Source: Aradus depressus
Lineage: Eukaryota > Arthropoda > Insecta > Hemiptera > Aradidae
NCBI GenBank assembly: GCA_963662175.1
Contig: OY759215.1
Span: 57,739,213-57,803,212 of the forward strand
Direction of reading: 5' to 3'
DNA: 64,000 nt
Below are positions 10,780-22,572 of this stretch, in pieces. The notes beneath the pieces were generated by a model that did no database searches, was not told where the DNA came from, and worked only from the letters and a program-made list of their open reading frames with translations. Made by a program: the position numbers and the translations under genes. The stretch's first letter is position 1. Every line of letters starts with the position of its first letter.

Positions 10780-11820
10780 ATGTTTATAGGGCCGGCTTTA
10801 CAAGAAGTTGTGTACCTTACGTGCTCTCCTTCAACGTTTTACAAAATGAACCTATTAAGCCGAGCATTAGATTCTTAATAGTACCCCTACTTCCAATACT
10901 CTGGTAGAAGCTTGTGAACCACCAGTTCAACTGCGAAGATTAATTTAACCGAAAGATTTGTACTTGGAATATTCTTGCGAAGTGAAGATTTGAGTGAAAG
11001 CCTAGCTAACGCCCACGATGAGAAGAGCCCTCTCACAGTCGATGGTTTCTTATCTTCGTCTGGGCGCCACTTACGATCTGAGAGTTATTCTACTTGATAT
11101 TTCCACAGCTTGTATTCCTGACTTTGGTTCATAGCTTGTCAGTAAAGTAAATACAAAATTCGAAACACATCTTTTAGAGAATGTTCACAATACTTACTTT
11201 ATCTATACAAACGAATCTAAAATTGGTCATGGTGTTGAATCAGCTGTTTACGACCCCTTTACACAAACTTATGTTGAGGCTCGCTTCTGGAACGTGGCCT
11301 TTATTTACATTGCTGAGTTAATTGCAATCATAGAATGACTGGACTATATAGTGACTACAAATTGTAGAAGTGTCATTCTAATAGACAGTCAGAGCTTTGT
11401 TATCAAACTAATGGGCAAATGGAGCCTTCGAATGGGGAACCTTCTAAGTCTGTTCCAACAAGGAAGAAGGATACATCTCACCTGGAGAGGTGACTCGAGG
11501 ATCGCTAACATCGAGATAGTAGACTGTTTGGCAAAGTCAGCTACTGAGAACCAAAAAGTAAAAAAACTTCTGATACTGATCTGTATACGCAGTTCAACCA
11601 GGATCTTGGAGCTGCTTGGCAGAGTATGGATGCATGTGATGTACTATTTTATAATACACATGTTGGAATAGTAACCTGGTCGTCCAGATCTCGAAGATTT
11701 GTTCGGATTCTCTGCAGAATTAGACAAAAACAAGCAGTCTGTCTTAAGTATTTATATAAGATCAATAAAAGTGAGACTCCTCTCTAGGATTGTGCAATGA
11801 ACGAAGATCCAAACATACTA
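10780..11820 (+). pseudogene. I-group LINE remnant: RT C-terminus and RNase H
   Basis: Translated across frameshifts, 10840-10940 gives the RT-to-linker motif LNSTPTSNTLVEACEPPVQL. From about 11194 the frame reads YTNESK (the RNase H start, where active elements have YTDGSK), then GHGVESAVYD, AELIAIIE at 11315-11336 followed at once by an in-frame TGA, then ILIDSQSF and IEIVDCLAKSAT. The linker with SETPL and DCA (zinc-finger-like C-terminus) follows near 11770. The first catalytic Asp is Asn, the WIPGH block has become LTWRGDS, and frames are broken, so it is dead. RNase H downstream of RT is typical of the I group (I, Nimb, Outcast, LOA). Confidence 0.75.
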
Positions 11821-11859
11821 TTATATATAAATAAAACAAACTTATTTTTTGAAATATTG

Positions 11860-11945
11860 TCTATTCCACTAAAAATATTTATAAAAATAAAACTACCGGT
11901 TTTGGCCTCACACCATCGTCAGGTCTAGTTATGAACTAAGTCAGT
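11860..11945 (-). mobile_element. Penelope-type terminal motif
   Basis: On the minus strand: CCTGACGATGGTGTGAGGCC then AAAACCGGTAGT. The order CTGANGA, short stem, (G)AAA, CCGGTAGT is found at Penelope-like termini and resembles the 3' half of a hammerhead ribozyme core. Here the G of GAAA is A. A similar block lies at 50026-50064 (CCTGACGCTGGAGTAATGCC then GAGACCGGTAGT). Confidence 0.5.
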
Positions 11946-12201
11946 TTGCAGAGTGCGACCCCTCCAATACATCTCTGGTGAAAGGTGCCACTTCAACTAG
12001 GGAATCCCACGGCTTAACCGTTAGCTACATCATGAATTATTTGACAAAACACTAATTTTTCTTAATTTACATAAAATAACATCCTTTGACTAATAAGTAA
12101 GGAATAAAACTAAAAAACATAACAGATAATAACATATAAGTGGAAATCTATAATAATAACAGATAATAACAAACATAGATATATGTGGAAATAGAACCGG
12201 T

Positions 12202-12534
12202 TCAGTGTGTTAACAAAGGGAAATAGTTAAAATAAATTTGGCCATTCATACATATGTTCCTTTTGGTAGCTTTATTTATTTCTAATTGTTCTAAGCTATC
12301 AAGTAGCCTGCTTTTAGAGCAACAATGGAGATATTTTATGCCTGTAGATGGGTCAAAAGTGTGGCTATTGTCACTAATGTGAGTCGTGAATGTAGAACGG
12401 TTGCCTCGGTTCTTTATTTCGGCTGTGTGTTCCTTGATTCTGTCTTTAGAACGACGTCCTGTCTGTCCAATGTATAATTGACTGCACGTCTCGCACTCTA
12501 TGCTATAAACTCCGCTTTTATTCTCAATATTGGT
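12202..12534 (-). pseudogene. Penelope-like GIY-YIG endonuclease domain
   Basis: An uninterrupted minus-strand frame of 110 codons ends at TGA (12202-12204). In order: SGVY (the GIY position), IECETC, LYIGQTGRR (the YIG position plus the conserved Arg), DRIKEH, THISDNSHTF, and LLDSLEQLEI, which supplies the conserved Glu. This is the C-terminal GIY-YIG nuclease of Penelope-like elements, which nicks target DNA for the linked reverse transcriptase. The frame is closed upstream by TAA at 12535-12537, so the RT is missing here. The catalytic residues look intact. An inverted second copy of its first part lies only about 50 bases away. Confidence 0.85.
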
Positions 12535-12587
12535 TTAAAACTATCAATCCCATCAGCTAGTGCTTAGAGAGAGATAGGGACAAAACC

Positions 12588-12680
12588 GATATTGAGAATA
12601 AAAGCGGAGTTTATATTCAAGAGTGCGCGACGTGCAGTCAATTATACATTGGACAGACGGGTCGTCGTTTTAAAAACTTA
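12588..12680 (+). pseudogene. Second Penelope GIY-YIG fragment, inverted
   Basis: Plus strand reads IENKSGVYIQECATC then SQLYIGQTGRRFKNL and stops at TAG (12678-12680). It is the same segment as the start of the minus-strand domain at 12202-12534 but differs at several residues (IQECAT versus SIECET). The two are therefore separate copies facing away from each other, not one recent duplication. Confidence 0.8.
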
Positions 12681-12689
12681 TAGAGAACG

Positions 12690-13974
12690 TTAGTAAGACC
12701 ATAAAAGATATGTATAATTACAAAAACCTACTCAAAGGACCCAATCTCCTCTCTCATGTTTTATACATATTTATCAAGAAGCCGGTATATATTTTTAATT
12801 GTGTCTTTCTACAGATCATACTTCTGGTTCCTCACCCTTCTGAAATTCAGATCTTTATCCATCCATTTTAAGGTGGTATTTTATAAAGTTCTTAAAAAAT
12901 GGTGCCGCTGTCTCGCCACGAAGCATGATCCCTGACGGAGAGCCAGAAGAACCATTCAAAAGCAATGTTTTGAGGAGAATTGAGGGACTCACAGGAATCA
13001 CCAAATTCCATATTGTCAACTGGAATGAGGCGGCCGAGTTCGATTGAAGCGGCTAGTCTTATCTGAAGTCCACTTGGGTCTGTGGCCAACAATAAAGGAG
13101 TTCTAGAGATCATATGTTGAAGTGGCAAATAGGATAAAGCTAAAAAAAAATTTAGAAAACAAAAAACTTGTTTAATGCTTTCTAACCATTTCCTATATTT
13201 CCAATGCGGCAAACGATTGGCAGCTCTATTGTAACCATTTCTATATAGTTAAAAAAACAAAATAATAGCACGTAAGGTTAAGTCCAAAAGACATTTCCTG
13301 TACTTGGAGGGGTGTGGAAAGCAAACCTCACAAGAGACCAACACGAATGAAATGTTCTTGTGAATATTCACCCCCCGACTAACTCCAAACTTCACATAAA
13401 CACCCCTTAGTCAGTGTTATTAAAACATGAATTATTCAGCTTTATTCACCAAGTGAGAAAGTGTTTCTTGTGTTTTTTTTAATATAAATATTTTATTATG
13501 TATTCACTTTAAAGTGTCGAGGAATAAAGGCGGTTGTATACCATTAAATGTATAAATATTTACCTCACCAACTTTTGTTCACTTAAAAAAAAACCGACCT
13601 CATTTTTATTTTTTATTTTGTTTTACATGGCGTGGACTTTTAAACGATGTCATTTTTTATTTCAATGGCATTCCAATTTCAAAAGATGAGTGGTATTGAA
13701 AAAAAAATAAATAAAAATGAAATTTTCTAGCTTTTGTGAAACCATTTTAATGAGGTTCCAGACGATCTAATTTTCTCTAATAAAAAATTCAAGACACTTC
13801 TCTCTCTACCACAAAAGAACCTAGCAATATTTCTTGTTTTTTTTTTTTTTAGAATTTAATCATCTACAAGTTTCATCTAAAAACAACCTCGAAACCATTT
13901 TTCCCGCACAAGAGAAAAGAAACAATGTTTCCTTTTTTTTTTTTGTTTTCTCTCTTCCTCTGAACATTGGTTGA
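12690..13974. other. No recognised gene
   Basis: A minus-strand ORF of 106 codons (12892-13212) with mildly coding-like composition (LATDPSGLQIRLAASIELGR) matches no family I know. The rest is AT-rich with poly-A and poly-T runs. Confidence 0.35.
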
Positions 13975-14316
13975 AAATCAATAGATATCTTACTGATGGA
14001 ATTGTCAATTTTGTGTTGATCCATTCATTAATCGACCATTTTCGGGGTTTTTGTGTTAGGCCTCCTACCCTATTAATCCCTTCGACCGGTTTGCCTGAAA
14101 ACTGATAGGGTTTGTCCTTATGGGATTATTGGATTCACATATAAAATTTTGTACCAATACATTACATAGTTACTAGGGTTTTTTGCGTTTAGCCCCCTCT
14201 AATCCCCCCCCCCCCCTCCCTCTTACTTTCATCCGATTTCCCTGACAATTTATAATTATGATTGTACACGAAATTATGAGTCAATGAATTCATTACATCG
14301 GCAGTTATAAGAGTCC
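13975..14316 (-). mobile_element. Repeat B internal units, reverse orientation
   Basis: About two internal units read in reverse (TCATTACATCGGCAGTTATA, GTTAGGCCTCCT, TTTGCCTGAAAACTGATAGG). A C run at 14204-14217 sits inside the G-rich block of the unit. Confidence 0.7.
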
Positions 14317-14321
14317 CCCTC

Positions 14322-14440
14322 CCTAATAACTGCCGATGTTATCATATATCTACACAACATTTAGTAAGAGAATTAAGAAGTCCTCTTTTGCTCAACTGTA
14401 GACTGATTTCGGAAGGAAAGCAAAAACATAATTAATTATA
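14322..14440 (+). mobile_element. Repeat B 3' part, forward orientation
   Basis: AATAACTGCCGATGTTATC, then ACACAACATTTAGTAAGAGA, then AAGCAAAAACATAATTAAT. It directly follows the reverse units at 13975-14316, making an inverted pair with almost no spacer. Confidence 0.65.
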
Positions 14441-14564
14441 ATTTATGGTTTCCAGATTTACTTTACTCTTCACTATATATCTAAATTTTTTTCTGATCGC
14501 GGGTAAAATCTATTCAGATCTAAGTTAGGATATATGACTTCATCGCCAAGTTTTTCAAATTCAT

Positions 14565-14700
14565 TGCTACAATCGTTTTTTAATTGTAGCATTCATAAAG
14601 TTCTAAACACATAACACTGTCATCATCGTGAAAATCATCAAAACATGTTCAGAGTATCTTAAAAAGTGAAATTCCATTGATCTCGGATTTTTAAAGGAAT
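14565..14700 (-). mobile_element. Repeat B2 fragment
   Basis: Reverse match to the B2 copy at 8035-8310: TCATCGTGAAAATCATC, GAAATTCCATTGATCTCGGA. Confidence 0.5.
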
Positions 14701-14726
14701 AAGTAAGTAAAAATAATAGATACTTT

Positions 14727-14980
14727 TAAGAGAGGGGAAATGCATTGATGTGTATTTTCATGGTGCATTAGCGACGTTGAAACATCACTAAGAGAGGGGA
14801 AATGCATTGATGTGTATTTTCATGGTGCATTAGCGACGTTGAAACATCACTAAGAGAGGGGAAATGCATTGATGTGTATTTTCATGGTGCATTAGCGACG
14901 TTGAAACATCACTAAGAGAGGGGAAATGCATTGATGTGTATTTTCATGGTGCATTAGCGACGTTGAAACATCACTAAGAG
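14727..14980 (+). repeat. Perfect tandem array, 62-bp unit, 4.1 copies
   Basis: Units start at 14727, 14789, 14851 and 14913 with TAAGAGAGGGGAAATGCATT. By eye the four are identical at all 62 positions, followed by TAAGAGA of a fifth. Perfect identity means very recent expansion, or an assembly effect. Embedded: TGCATTGATGTGTATTTTCA and GGTGCATTAGCGACGTTG. Confidence 0.95.
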
Positions 14981-15452
14981 ATATTTGTCAAAAATAAACA
15001 CTTATTCTGGGGAGTTGATGAAAAAGGACTATATAGGTCAAATCCCGTAATTTACCAAAATCCTCAGTAAGAAAGTTTCGAAAGGACGAAACCAATTACT
15101 GAGGTGGTGGGGAGGACCACGCCCACACACACACAGGGGAGGGGTGACAGATATTAAAGAGGGGGTGACTGCCACATGTCTCGCCTGCTACGTGCTAACC
15201 GCGGTTCTCACGTCAAACAAATATAATCTTACATGACACTTACCAACCTCTCACACATTTGTATCAACCATTCGCGTATTCTCTCCAGCACACATTCTCT
15301 AACACAATAACCAAGTTATTACGTAGAAGGTTCAACTTTGAGCCGGAAAAGTGTAACTAGATTTTGGTTAAATCAACCAAACATCACTCACTCCCCCGGA
15401 GTCTCAATCTTCCATTTCATTGATTATGTAGGTCAGCATATTTGAAAAGCGG

Positions 15453-15852
15453 AAGCGCCGGTATCTCAGAGGTAGCAGTATAGTATTTGTATGCTATAAA
15501 AGACTAAGGGCCTCGGTCGGGTTTCGAACCCGCTATCTTGAGCTCAGAAAGCAAGGATGCATACCACTGAGCTACCGGCGCCCTTATGTGTGCTTGCTTA
15601 ACATGCCCAAGGTCGCGGATTCAACACTCGGCGGAGGCCCTTAGTTTATTTTATCTGAAGTAAAAAAAAAAAAAAAAACTTAAGGATGTCAGATACTTGT
15701 TAAAGACACCTATTCCAGTTGAAAATTTGGGAGTCACATAGTAATATAGTAGAGTCGGGCTCATGTCCACCAGAGTGACGAAAGAGCGCTCTGGTAGTAG
15801 GCGATATGGACCTTGTTGTTAAAGCTCGGGCATGAGTCATAATAACTAACTA
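15453..15852 (+). mobile_element. SINE-A copy split by an inverted SINE-A fragment
   Basis: 15453-15481 is a forward SINE-A head (GCGCCGGTATCTCAGAGGTA). 15500-15584 is the head of another SINE-A in reverse, ending CTACCGGCGCCCT. 15585-15662 continues the forward SINE-A (TGTGCTTGCTTAACATGCCC through AGGCCCTTAG). The 3' part resumes at about 15745 and ends AATAACTAAC at 15852. The inserted piece sits inside the forward copy's tRNA-like region, between A and B boxes. Confidence 0.75.
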
Positions 15853-15959
15853 CTAGTAAAGGGACTAAATTTGCATATTTGTTGCCATGGTTACACTTAA
15901 CTTGAGACTGAACTAAGTAAATGAAAACTATGTGGATTACTCTGGTGAGATCAGGATGA

Positions 15960-16138
15960 TAATTTCATATTTAAACTCAAAACCCCGTAAGGATGGCATT
16001 TAACAATTTTCCACGAAATTTTCGGTCCGATGTTTTGAATGTATCGGCACATAATTTAGTGAATGGTCGATTGGGTTTGAGAGCGAAAATGAAACTAATT
16101 TATTCGTGCTGGGAAGTATTTAGCCGATGATTCACCTA
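15960..16138 (+). mobile_element. Repeat B 3' part
   Basis: One internal unit (AATTTCATATTTAAACTCAA, CCCCGTAAGGATGGCATTTA) and the 3' end (TGGGAAGTATTTAGCCGATG ATTCACC). Confidence 0.65.
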
Positions 16139-16895
16139 ATACTTTTTTTTCTAGACACAAAATTGACTGATTTTAATCATTTACCGTCGGTCAGTCCGAT
16201 AACATAACTTTACTAGCAAAATTTCTTAATATTTAGATTTTTCTTTTTAAACATACATGTTATAATTTAATACTTAAACTCAAATATTTGGTTATAACAA
16301 GTAAAAAGAAGAATTTTCTTATTTGAATTTGACTTTAGAAGATTGATGTCGTTTGACGTGAAATGCCAGAAATATGGATAAATTTTTGGCCCGGCTAGAG
16401 GTAATTCAAATTTTCAGGATCAGGCCTAGGTTGTGTGAAGTTTTTTGATGGTACTTGAGAAATGCCTAAGCACCATCTAAGTAATTATTGAAGTTATTAA
16501 GCCCCGGTTGGAGATATTGGCCCCTCGCCACTTGAGGTTATGGCTTTAAGATCCCACGCCCAGTCTATATTGTCTGAGTTTCCCCGGCTCGTTTTCAACT
16601 AACAGTTACCACCCCAATTCGGTCCTTTTCGAATTAAAGCAATGAGGTTTGGAAAGTTTGAACCAGTTTTTGATTATTCGGGAACAAGTAACATTTAAAA
16701 AAATTTGCGTAATCAGATAATTTGCCTGAAGATGTTTTTTCCACTGTTTGTTCTTCATGATATATCTACAATTTACCTATAAATAAATTCTTTAATCTAT
16801 TAAGAGTACATTTTCTTGGAAGGTGACTATGGGCTTCGGTTTTTTTTTTAATTACTCTTTTTTTTATATAAATATATTTTTTTCTATTACTTAAA
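16139..16895. other. No gene seen
   Basis: AT-rich DNA. At 16370-16650 it is less AT-rich, with GGTTGTGTGAAGTTTTTTGA and similar blocks, but no frame or repeat family was recognised. Confidence 0.4.
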
Positions 16896-17395
16896 CTCAC
16901 CAGGCGGTGAGGTATCTAGGAGTGCTCCTAGACACCGAACTGACGTGGTGCCAACACATTAACTCCAAACTGACACATGCCTACACCAGACTCTCCTCAC
17001 TCTACCCAACTCTACACTCCGACATGAATGTGCCACACTAGTCTACACCACACTCATACGGCCTGTTCTGTTTGGTCACCACAAGCCAGACCAACATTAA
17101 GAAACTAGCCAGGTTTGAAAGCAAAGTTCTTCGTCTTGCCTCCACCTTGGATGGTACGAAATTCTCCGATATGCAGGGAGCTGGGTGTTCTCGAAGTTCG
17201 AGACTTCATGTTGGAGTTAGCGACATGGGCTGCGGTGTGTTACTGGAGCCGCTGGCATTAAGGAACCTCTGTCTCACCGTCGTCTGAAGCCCCGGTTTCC
17301 AGAGGATGTCATCCTTTATCAATATTTGTACATAGGATGACGTCATGTCGTTGTGTATAGCACCCCTTGCGCTGAACCAAATAAAGGTTTTTTTC
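16896..17395 (+). pseudogene. Jockey-like LINE 3' end
   Basis: The frame starting at 16905 reads VRYLGVLLDTELTW, QHINSKLTHAYTRL and SSLYPTLHSDM, then hits TAG. A second frame continues VYTTLIRPVLFG, and a third gives KLARFESKVLRLAS. These are the conserved blocks after the RT palm in Jockey-type LINEs (YLGV.LD..L.W, LIRPVL, NK.LR). A 3' UTR with AATAAAGG follows at about 17380. Frameshifts and stops show a dead, 5'-truncated copy. Confidence 0.75.
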
Positions 17396-20300
17396 TCTAT
17401 TATTTATCAATGCAAGAGTAACAACACTAGTGTAAAAGTTAAGAGGTAACATAAGATGCCCTACATGAACAACGGAAGTACTAATAAAACAATCTTAAGG
17501 AAAGAAATATTCAACCTCAAATAACAATAAGAAGGCAATATGATAATAAAATTAAATATTTATATATTATTTAGTGCTACCAGCCTACATGAGTATGTCT
17601 TATTAAATAAAAATAAATATTATAATAAATTAATAAAATTGGGGTCATTTTCATATTTAACAGAATTACACAACGTGATAATATCACTTGATAATATCAT
17701 ATTATGATCACATTATATATATATATGTGAATAAACAGGGAATTAATGACATCTGTTACTTAAATTAATTAAACTGTATTAACAAAATTAGAAACGAGAG
17801 AATCGTTGTTATTGAAATCGGGAAATAGTTGGTATAAAATCTCAGAGTTGGGTTTACGTTTCTGTATAACTACAATACTTAGACATGAGTACATTAAATT
17901 AAAAAAAATCTAAACAGAAATATTTCCAAACGGGTCTATGTAATTATAAATAAATGTGACCTCCCTGACAAAAAAAACATTCAATATGCTATACAAATTT
18001 GGGAAAACCTGCAATATACCAGATCACAAAAAATTCTACATAGGATAAACTAGAAACTTATGTGCTAAATCTTTAGGTTCATTTGTATTGGAGAGTGAGC
18101 AGTTTTCTTTTCGATTAAAGCTATACACGTAATTTTTTATGGTAATTCTGATTATACATTTACCGGATATGCTTAACGGAGCTACAACTTTATGTGGTAA
18201 CTGTTGTGATCTCTCCCTGCGCACCACCCCACTACAGCTAGCGAGCGCCCCACTTTTATCCCGAGCTCTCTCGGCGCTCCTAGCCGACCACAACAACAGA
18301 ATTATTAAATTTTTTGCTTTCATGATAATAAACTTGGTAGGCCCTCTTTTCCTCGACGATTTGGCGAACGGGTGTCGTGGCCTCCACCGGAGGTCGGCAA
18401 CCCAGAAGAAAAAAATGTTCGGAACTCAAAATTAACCTACCTACTTAATGTTTTTGGTTGTTTAGAAAATTTACATATTCTTAAAATATTCTAACAAATG
18501 ACTTCGGACTATCAAAAATTAATTAATTCAGAAACCCTAATAACTGTCGATGTAATGAATATATATAAGGATCGCTAATTCCCTGAGTAGGATATCTATA
18601 TTGCCTCATTGTTGTCGTGCCATCCGAGGCTTTCTTGTGCACATATAACCCCTCGCACGATCATCAATAGGGCAATATCCTGCAGAGGGGTGGGTCAAGG
18701 TGTCCTGGTATCGCTGCCATTAATGGCATATGACTCTCCTTAACGTAGCGAAATGGCCGGCAACAACAATTCCTCGTTGACCGCCTTCTATCATCTCCAC
18801 GGCCTAAAGCGTCGTTGACTACAATGTAATGACTCTACAATGTACTCTACTTGGTTAAATTTCCAAAGTTCCTTATGGTCAAATTGCATCTGTTTATATC
18901 TTATCTCTGTTTATATCTTGTTCATGTCGTTTTGAATCAAATACGTGTGCCCTGGCTCTTCAGGACTTCAGAACTGCGTATGGAGAGGATTGCTCTACGA
19001 CGAAAAAATCTGCAGTGTACTGGGCTGAGATGCTAGGAGAGACGCATGGTGGAACTTGCCTGCTTACCGACCTAGGAATACAAAGCAAATGAATCTAATA
19101 AAACCACTATGTAAAATTCAGTAGACTCGTAACATATTCTTTGTTATTAATTTTTAATCCATTTCCACTTGCTCCAGATTCGGTTACTTCCTCGGTGATA
19201 AAAACGATATCACTCTTTAATTTGTCCAAATTTACTGCTTGGAGCTATTTTAAGATTTTTCCGATGACACTTCCACATCTTTTTCATCAAACCTTTTTAT
19301 AATTTGACATCTACATGTACGCTTTGTTTCTTCTTGTAGGGGAGACGGAACTGGTGGGTTACAGGGTTAGGCAGGTTAGGCATGATCTATATTGATACAT
19401 TTACACACATATTTTGCCTCCAATCTCGCTATAAATGTGGGGCATGAGGCACACAGTCTCCAATGGAATGATGGAAGATAATAGTCATCGTTTTTGCCTT
19501 TTTCGACCTCCTGAGTAAATTTTTTTTCGTTCAAACTATTTGTTGTACTAACCATTCTATAATACTTATGTTTCAAGCTGTGATTCATTCAATAATCCAT
19601 ATCATACCTTTCATATCTTTAACTTTAATTACTTTTATTTTAGTTTTCAAAAAGCCACCGTCCAAAATGGGGCATTCTTCGACTGGGATGAAAAAATCTG
19701 AATGAGCGTTCGGGAGTATCTGTTAGAGACACTTGGGAGCGCTGTGCATACGGCTTTCTTGAATAAGCATCTCATTCGGATTTTTTCAAACTTTTCAAGA
19801 GAATCGTTCTTATAAAATGGAAGATCAAGTTTGTTAACGAAGCTTAAGAGTCTGTTAATTGACAGAGAAAACAGTCTGTTAATCCCAGCCGGTTATTCAG
19901 AGACGATAGTAGCTGAAATATAAGTTTGTATTTTTAAGTTAATTTTGCATGGGAAATGTGATAAAGGTGGAGAAGTCTTGAACTACATAAATCGTCTAAT
20001 TCATATTAGATAATGGGGATTGGCAAACAAGTTGGGTGGCTACGATAAAACACTGCGAGCCAAGATCTTTGCCCTAAACATTACTCACATTGTGTTTGTC
20101 CGATCCTAATCTGATTTCAATTAAGGGATGGTCCCGGTGAAACATAAGGGCCAGATAGGGACCACCCTCTCCAAGAATTAACAGAACCAGGCCATTTTCT
20201 TGTATCGCTAAGTTCCCTTAGGTATATCTTTGCCCTTCAATAATATAAATAAATAAATAAATTACTCAACTTGGAGGTCATATATAAAACGTTTCCACAA

Positions 20301-20404
20301 AAAGCTCTTTTCCTGATAACTATTTTAGTTCCTGATGTTTGATAATAAATACCAGGCAGAGTCCAATGGATAAGGGTACCAGATAGGAAAAAGAACAAGA
20401 GCTT
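17396..20404. other. No gene seen; mostly AT-rich
   Basis: Long AT-rich stretch. A short repeat B piece occurs at 18520-18567 (CCCTAATAACTGTCGATGTA). Blocks at 18200-18390, 18600-18830 and 18940-19080 are GC-richer. The last reads GEDCSTTKKSAVYWAEMLGE, possibly the end of a transposon ORF, but no family is certain. Confidence 0.4.
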
Positions 20405-20822
20405 GTGAGGACTGGAAGACTTGGAGGGCAATCAGAAGGTCTTAAAAGTTGGACTCGGCAGATTGAGGGTTGTGTGGGCTGGAAGACCTGGAGGGCGACC
20501 CCGGGAGGGTCTTAAAAGTTGGACTCGGCAGATTGAGGATTGTGTGGGCTGGAAGACCTGGAGGGCGACCCCGGGAGGGTCTTAAAAGTTGGACTCGGCA
20601 GATTGAGGATTGTGTGGGCTGGAAGACCTGGAGGGCGACCCCGGGAGGGTCTTAAAAGTTGGACTCGGCAGATTGAGGATTGTGTGGGCTGGAAGACCGC
20701 AAAGGTCTTAAAAGTTGGACAGAGCAGATTGAGGATTGTGTGGGCTGAAAGGAGGGCAACCCCGGGAGGGTCTTAACAATTTGACTGGGCAGATTGAGGA
20801 TTGTGTGGACTGGCCGTGGAGG
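20405..20822 (+). repeat. Tandem array, 70-bp unit, about 6 copies
   Basis: The block CAGATTGAGGATTGTGTGGG, CTGGAAGACCTGGAGGGCGA, CCCCGGGAGGGTCTTAAAAG recurs at 20459, 20529, 20599 and 20669 with a 70-base period, then in shortened copies near 20726 and 20789. The central copies are almost identical. Since 70 is not a multiple of three, each reading frame moves through all three phases, which explains the repetitive ORFs on both strands here. Confidence 0.95.
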
Positions 20823-20885
20823 GAAGGAAGCCTGTGGTTTCTGCCCCGAACAAGTAAGAACAAGTAACAGGAAAAAAATATATAT

Positions 20886-20955
20886 AATGTGGCCAAAATA
20901 GGACATTCTTATACCACCCACTTTTGAAGATCACTCCTCCTCCCCCCACTAAAAT
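20886..20955 (+). mobile_element. MITE family M, left-end fragment
   Basis: AATGTGGCCAAAATAGGACA, TTCTTATACCACCCACTTTT and GATCACTCCTCCTCC match the left end of the MITEs at 9179 and 21809. The right end is absent. Confidence 0.6.
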
Positions 20956-21159
20956 CGGAGAGTGTATAAATAGCTAGAAATGTAATTAGGAATATTTTTG
21001 ATAAGAACCAATTTTTCAGGTCTTTTCGCATAAATCGAGTAGACATCTAAAAAAATTATTTCAATATGTCATTTTAAGACGGTTTTGGGTAACTTGTAAA
21101 ATGAGCCGCCTTTGCAAAATGAGCCGAAAAAAAAAAAATAATAACAAATTTATCCGAAG

Positions 21160-21405
21160 AGATTTTTGCTTTAGTCATAAATTTGACCGGTATCATGTGT
21201 AATCAGATTTTAGTTAGCACTTGTGACACCTTCATTTCAAATTTCTAGTTCATGGCTACAATCATTTTTGTGTTAAGAGCGCTAACAAATCACATGCACA
21301 GTGTTTGTGGTAGACATCATCGCGAAAATGAACGTGTTGAGAGGACTTTGAAATGTGAAATTTCGTTGAAAACTTGATCTCGGATTTTCGCCACAATTCC
21401 TTTTT
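21160..21405 (-). mobile_element. Repeat B2 copy, reverse
   Basis: Reverse match of the B2 copy at 8035-8310: GTGTTTGTGGTAGACATCAT, GAAATTTCGTTGAAAACTTG, ATCTCGGATTTTCGCC. Confidence 0.6.
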
Positions 21406-21808
21406 AAAGGTGTAATGACATAGGGAGGGAGTGGCCATTGTTCTATTAGTTCGAAGTGATGAGCTGAACAGGAGTGTCAACGTCGCAAGTCATACGACAT
21501 GACACTAAAATATACCTCATCCATCTCCGTAGCTTTCTAAAGACGTGCTCATTACTAAAAAACCTTAAATGTGCATTAAGCCTTTTTGTTCCATTGGTCC
21601 AATATTTGGATGGGAAAAAAAAAAAATTCATTTCATATGATTCGCCGTTCCGCATTACCTAACATAATGTAGGATAGATATGATTTCTTCAACATGGTAC
21701 ATATCTCTCTAATGTGCTCTATACGATGTGCATTCTTCATGATCCATCACTGAGAGTATAAATAATAATTATATTGCCGTTATCTCCCACAGCAAAAATA
21801 AAATAAAT

Positions 21809-22099
21809 GTGATTTGGCCATCACAGGACTTTTTTTATACTAACCACGCTTTTACGATTACTCTTTCTTCCCCTCTCTTCTGTCAAATTTATTTCATACC
21901 GGCATTACTGGTGGATATATGAAAGTAATGCTTTAGCGTCAACTTTTTTTTTGTTTCAGCGTAATTCCAAGAGAGATCTGCAAAAGCGCTCTCATACCAT
22001 GGCCACCAGTAATGCCAGTATGAAGAGAATTTGGGAGAGGGAGAAAGAGACTGATCTGTAAAAGCGGGGTAGGTATAAGAAAGCATTGTTATGGCCACC
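21809..22099. mobile_element. MITE family M copy with internal palindrome
   Basis: Ends GATTTGGCCATCACAGGACT ... CCACGCTTTTAC and GTAAAAGCGGGGTAGGTATA ... TTGTTATGGCCAC are inverted. Inside, ATACCGGCATTACTGGTGG is mirrored by CCACCAGTAATGCCAGTAT, so the whole unit can fold into a long stem. About 290 bases, no ORF. Confidence 0.8.
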
Positions 22100-22157
22100 T
22101 GACAAATATTTTATTTTTTTCTTTATTTTTATCATTTTTAATAAAAAAAACTACCAA

Positions 22158-22494
22158 GGTTAGGTTTTATGACTCATGTCCGGGCTTTAACTACGAGGTC
22201 ATATCGCCTACTACCAGAGCGCTCATTCTCTGGTGGACATGAGCCAGACTCTACTGTGGGATTCCTAAATTTTGCCTACCCTAAATTTTTATTCACCTAG
22301 GGCAGGGGTCTTTAACGAGTACCTGACATCGTACAGGGTCGGGAACATCGCTTAACGTCCCATCCGAAGGACGGCGTGCTTAAGTTTATTTTAACTCCCA
22401 AATAAAATAAACTAAGGGCCTCGGTCGGGTTACGAACCCACGTTCTTTAGCTCAGAAGTCAATCACGCATACCACTGAGCTACCGGCGCCCTCT
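22158..22494 (-). mobile_element. Full-length SINE-A with 14-bp target duplication
   Basis: The reverse SINE-A is complete, from AGAGGGCGCCGGTAGCTCAG to the tail AAAACCTAACC. It is flanked by the exact direct repeat AAAAAAACTACCAA at 22144-22157 and 22495-22508. The duplication is what LINE-driven target-primed reverse transcription leaves. The nearly intact body and clean repeats point to a fairly recent insertion. Confidence 0.92.
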
Positions 22495-22572
22495 AAAAAA
22501 ACTACCAATAATTTTCTTTTTATTTCGTTGCTACGCAATACGATTTCAACATTACATTTAAATATTTCCTAT

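Noticed and set aside
12892..13212. 106-codon minus-strand gene
   Set aside because: No motif, no supporting splice or promoter signals; kept only as an unexplained open stretch.
20470..20921. Repeat proteins of 61-89 residues on both strands
   Set aside because: A 70-base repeat moves through all frames; the ORFs follow from repetition of a stop-poor unit.
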